From NCBI GenBank assembly GCA_036272935.1, contig DATAXP010000120.1, positions 1 to 15,436 on the forward strand: a stretch of DNA of 15,436 nt, written 5' to 3'. The notes under the pieces are model-generated. The model was given only the letters and a program-made list of their open reading frames with translations. It did not search any database and was not told where the DNA came from. The position numbers and the translations under genes are program-made. How positions within the stretch are numbered: the stretch's first letter is position 1; every line of letters begins with the position of its first letter. Below are positions 13,719 to 15,436 of the stretch, piece after piece. Source of the DNA: DATAXP01 sp036272935. Its GTDB lineage: Bacteria > Planctomycetota > Planctomycetia > Pirellulales > PNKZ01.

Positions 13719-13842
13719 ATCGCGTTTCGCAACGGTGTGGCGTCCTGTCGGGGTGCCATGTCCACGCTCGTCGTGGCCATGCTCACGCAAGCGTGAGCAT
13801 GGCACCCGACCTCGCCGTTACAGCTAGCTGAAACGCGCTCTA
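13716..13842. repeat. 127-bp MITE-like inverted-repeat element with internal hairpins
   Basis: The left end TAGATCGCGTTTC (13716-13728), then AACGG at 13731-13735, matches in inverted form the right end GAAACGCGCTCTA (13830-13842) and CCGTT (13815-13819); the 13-base ends differ at one base. A CAGCTAGCTG palindrome (13821-13830) lies inside the right arm. The centre holds GGGTGCCATG (13751-13760) inverted as CATGGCACCC (13798-13807), a small CCACG/CGTGG hairpin (13762-13776), and a 12-bp stem (13777-13788 with 13791-13802, spacer AA). The outer pairing and the 12-bp stem compete for the same CATGG. It fills almost all of the 135-bp convergent spacer and encodes nothing visible. Confidence 0.75.
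13777..13802. terminator. Possible bidirectional terminator hairpin between convergent genes
   Basis: The 12-bp perfect stem CCATGCTCACGC / GCGTGAGCATGG is symmetric and lies between two converging genes, where a shared terminator is expected. No T-tract follows on either strand, so intrinsic termination is doubtful. Confidence 0.3.
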
Positions 13843-13853
13843 GCACTCTTGGT

Positions 13854-14435
13854 TTATCGCCCGCGTAGCTCCGCGTGACTCAGCGGTTCGTGGGTCGGAC
13901 CTTCGCGTCCCAGGGTGCTCGACATCACTACGACTTCGGCCACGTCGCTCACTCCGCCCGCGAATTCACGTTGCTGGTCGATGGCTGCCGCCAGGCGGCC
14001 GATGCCCGCGGGATCGTTGCCCCGTACTCGGCCCAGCGTGAGGTGAGGATGGAAGCGGCGCTGCTCGCTGCGGAAGCCGAGTGCGCGCAGCGCGTCTTCG
14101 ATGGCGTCGTGCAGGGTAATCAGCCCGTCGTTCCCCGCGCCGACGCCGAGCCACACCGTTCGCGGCCGACGCGCGTCGGGGAACGCGCCTGACCCGACAG
14201 CCATGAACTCGAACGGCGGCAACGGCTCGACCGCTGCCGCGACCGCGTTGCACACGTCGGGCACTTCGAGGATGTCGATCTCGCCAAGGAACTTGAGCGT
14301 GAGGTGCATGTGCCGCGGCTCGACCCATTTGACCGGCGCCTCGGCACGGGCCAGCACTCGGGTCAATTCGCCAGCGCGCGCCATCACCTCGGGCGACATC
14401 TCGACGGCGACAAACGTGCGAACGGTGCGGGACAT
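13854..14435 (-). CDS. thpR: 2H phosphoesterase, RNA 2',3'-cyclic phosphodiesterase (ThpR/LigT type)
   Basis: A 193-residue cytoplasmic protein. It carries both HxTx catalytic motifs of the 2H phosphoesterase superfamily: H44-L-T46-L in RHMHLTLKFLGE and H131-L-T133-L in RRFHPHLTLGRVR. The N-terminal RTFVAVEMSPEV and central RRPRTVWLGVGAG are also typical of the bacterial '2'-5' RNA ligase' group, which hydrolyses 2',3'-cyclic phosphates of RNA and can join tRNA halves in vitro. Length is normal. No Shine-Dalgarno is seen before the ATG. It lies 60 bp downstream of the PfkB kinase gene on the same strand, so co-transcription is likely; no functional link is known to me. Confidence 0.92.
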   Translation of the reverse strand: MSRTVRTFVAVEMSPEVMARAGELTRVLARAEAPVKWVEPRHMHLTLKFLGEIDILEVPDVCNAVAAAVEPLPPFEFMAVGSGAFPDARRPRTVWLGVGAGNDGLITLHDAIEDALRALGFRSEQRRFHPHLTLGRVRGNDPAGIGRLAAAIDQQREFAGGVSDVAEVVVMSSTLGREGPTHEPLSHAELRGR

Positions 14436-14449
14436 TGGAAAAGTTGCCG

Positions 14450-14496
14450 GTAGCTAGTTGCTGGTTCCTAGTAACCCGCTACTAACGACTAGCTAC
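14450..14496. repeat. CTAG-rich nested inverted repeat between the kinase and thpR genes
   Basis: GTAGCTAGT at 14450-14458 is the exact reverse complement of ACTAGCTAC at 14488-14496; the stem extends to 11 bp with one G-T pair. Inside lies TAGTA (14469-14473) inverted as TACTA (14480-14484). CTAG occurs three times in 47 bp. The right end is part of the kinase's TAG stop codon (14496-14498), so in the mRNA the structure begins at the stop and ends about 15 bases before the thpR start. Confidence 0.75.
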
Positions 14497-15398
14497 TAAA
14501 AAGAAAGCATCTTCCGATATTCTTCCATCCGCCGGTCGATATCCGCCCGTTCGATCTCGCGCATGCGGTCGAGCGAGAAGTCTTCGACGTTGAAGCTCGC
14601 CGTGACGACACCGTACGCCAGCGCCTCTTTGAGGGTGCGGGGGTCGAAGTCGCCGCGCTCGGCAAGCCGGCCCAGCATGCCGCCGGCAAAGCTGTCGCCG
14701 GCTCCCGTAGGGTCGACGACCCGCGGCGTCGGGTAGGCCGGCATGACATACGTTTCGTGCTCGCTAAAGAACATCGCCCCGTGCTCGCCTTTCTTGATGA
14801 CGACGAACTTCGGCCCCATGGCCAGCACGGCCCGACCGGCCCGCACCAGGTTCTCGTCGTTGGCCAAGAGGATCGCCTCGCGATCGTTCAGCACCAGTCC
14901 GTCGACGCGCTTTAGCAGCCGGTTCAAATCTTCGCGCTGGATGTTGATCCACAGGTCCATCGTATCGGCAACGGTCAGCTCGGCCCCCGGCACCTGCTCC
15001 AGCACGCTCAACTGCCAGCTCGGCGAGCCGTTGCCGAGGAACACGAAGCGGCACTGCTTGTAGTGCTCCGGCAGCACCGGCTCGAAGGTGCCCAGCACGT
15101 TCAGGTGCACCTCGAGCGTCTCGCGGTCGTTCATGTTCGGCTGATACTTGCCGCTCCAGTGGAACGTCTTGCCGCCGGGGACGATTTGCAGCCCCGAGGT
15201 GTCGATGCCGCGGCTCTTGAGCAGTTGCGTATGCTGCGGCGGCCAATCCTCGCCGACCGCCCCGACCAAATGGACCTTGGAAAAGAAACTGGCGGCGTAA
15301 GAAAAATGGACCGCCGACCCGCCGAGCACGTCGGTCCGCTTGGCCGTCGGCGTTTCGATGTCATCCAGTGCAACGCTACCGACGACGAGGAGAGGCAT
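14496..15398 (-). CDS. PfkB-family carbohydrate kinase
   Basis: A 300-residue ribokinase/PfkB-fold sugar or nucleoside kinase. The N-terminal MPLLVVGSVALDDIET and VLGGSAVHFSYAASFF form the substrate lid and binding region; the C-terminal DPTGAGDSFAGG (229-240) is PfkB signature 2, with Asp235 as catalytic base and the anion hole in GAGD. The internal GLVLNDREAILL also fits. Length is usual for the family. The substrate cannot be told from the sequence; there is no neighbouring sugar pathway. The start codon at 15398 has no clear Shine-Dalgarno, and the 38 bp upstream to the window edge show none. The stop is embedded in the CTAG-rich repeat before thpR. Confidence 0.93.
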   Translation of the reverse strand: MPLLVVGSVALDDIETPTAKRTDVLGGSAVHFSYAASFFSKVHLVGAVGEDWPPQHTQLLKSRGIDTSGLQIVPGGKTFHWSGKYQPNMNDRETLEVHLNVLGTFEPVLPEHYKQCRFVFLGNGSPSWQLSVLEQVPGAELTVADTMDLWINIQREDLNRLLKRVDGLVLNDREAILLANDENLVRAGRAVLAMGPKFVVIKKGEHGAMFFSEHETYVMPAYPTPRVVDPTGAGDSFAGGMLGRLAERGDFDPRTLKEALAYGVVTASFNVEDFSLDRMREIERADIDRRMEEYRKMLSF

Positions 15399-15436
15399 GA
15401 GAGCCTGAGGGTTAGGAACTAAGGACGAGGGAAACG

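Noticed and set aside
1..15436. CRISPR array, tRNA, rRNA, prophage or transposase genes
   Set aside because: I saw no regularly spaced direct repeats, no cloverleaf-like or rRNA-like sequence, and no recombinase or phage protein in any plausible reading frame.

Overview
The window comes from a planctomycete, most likely a Pirellulales-type member. The evidence is the high GC content, the FEPLEGRRLLTS export motif at the start of a large surface protein, a DUF1570-type secreted protein, a DUF1080 protein, and short hairpin-rich intergenic elements of a style I associate with this phylum (from memory, not searched). There are ten protein-coding genes, nine complete and one cut by the left edge. 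I see no rRNA, tRNA, CRISPR array, prophage or transposase gene.

Layout. Minus strand, 1-1780: a DUF1080 protein (3' end missing) lies 11 bp downstream of an M20 dipeptidase, probably as one operon. Divergent from it, 1888-3671 holds a clpS-like adaptor with a TTG start and an MtaB-type radical-SAM tRNA methylthiotransferase. The last 76 bp of the latter overlap, tail to tail, a minus-strand secreted DUF1570-type protein with a complete HEATH...E metal site (3596-5047). A 270-bp divergent spacer with three tandem hairpins separates this from a 923-residue extracellular beta-helix protein (5318-8089). A 242-bp convergent spacer, with a possible response-regulator remnant, leads to a minus-strand YceH/DUF480 protein (8332-9075). 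Divergent from that, an enolase-superfamily enzyme resembling o-succinylbenzoate synthase (9158-10279) is followed after 7 bp by a 1143-residue secreted protein of unknown family (10287-13718). A MITE-like inverted-repeat element (13716-13842) follows. The right end carries two minus-strand genes, a PfkB-family sugar kinase and a ThpR/LigT-type 2H phosphoesterase, separated by a CTAG-rich nested hairpin.

The genes do not form one pathway. Most are housekeeping (protein turnover, tRNA modification, peptide hydrolysis, RNA 2H phosphoesterase, sugar kinase, possibly menaquinone synthesis), mixed with exported proteins typical of planctomycetes (DUF1080, DUF1570, beta-helix adhesin, 1143-residue orphan). 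I did not find a defence system, secondary-metabolite cluster or other clear new multi-gene system. The points most worth a second look are the 1143-residue orphan and its coupling to an enolase-superfamily gene, the structured elements that touch stop codons, a ClpS variant with an altered N-degron pocket, and the insertion and tandem duplication inside the surface protein.
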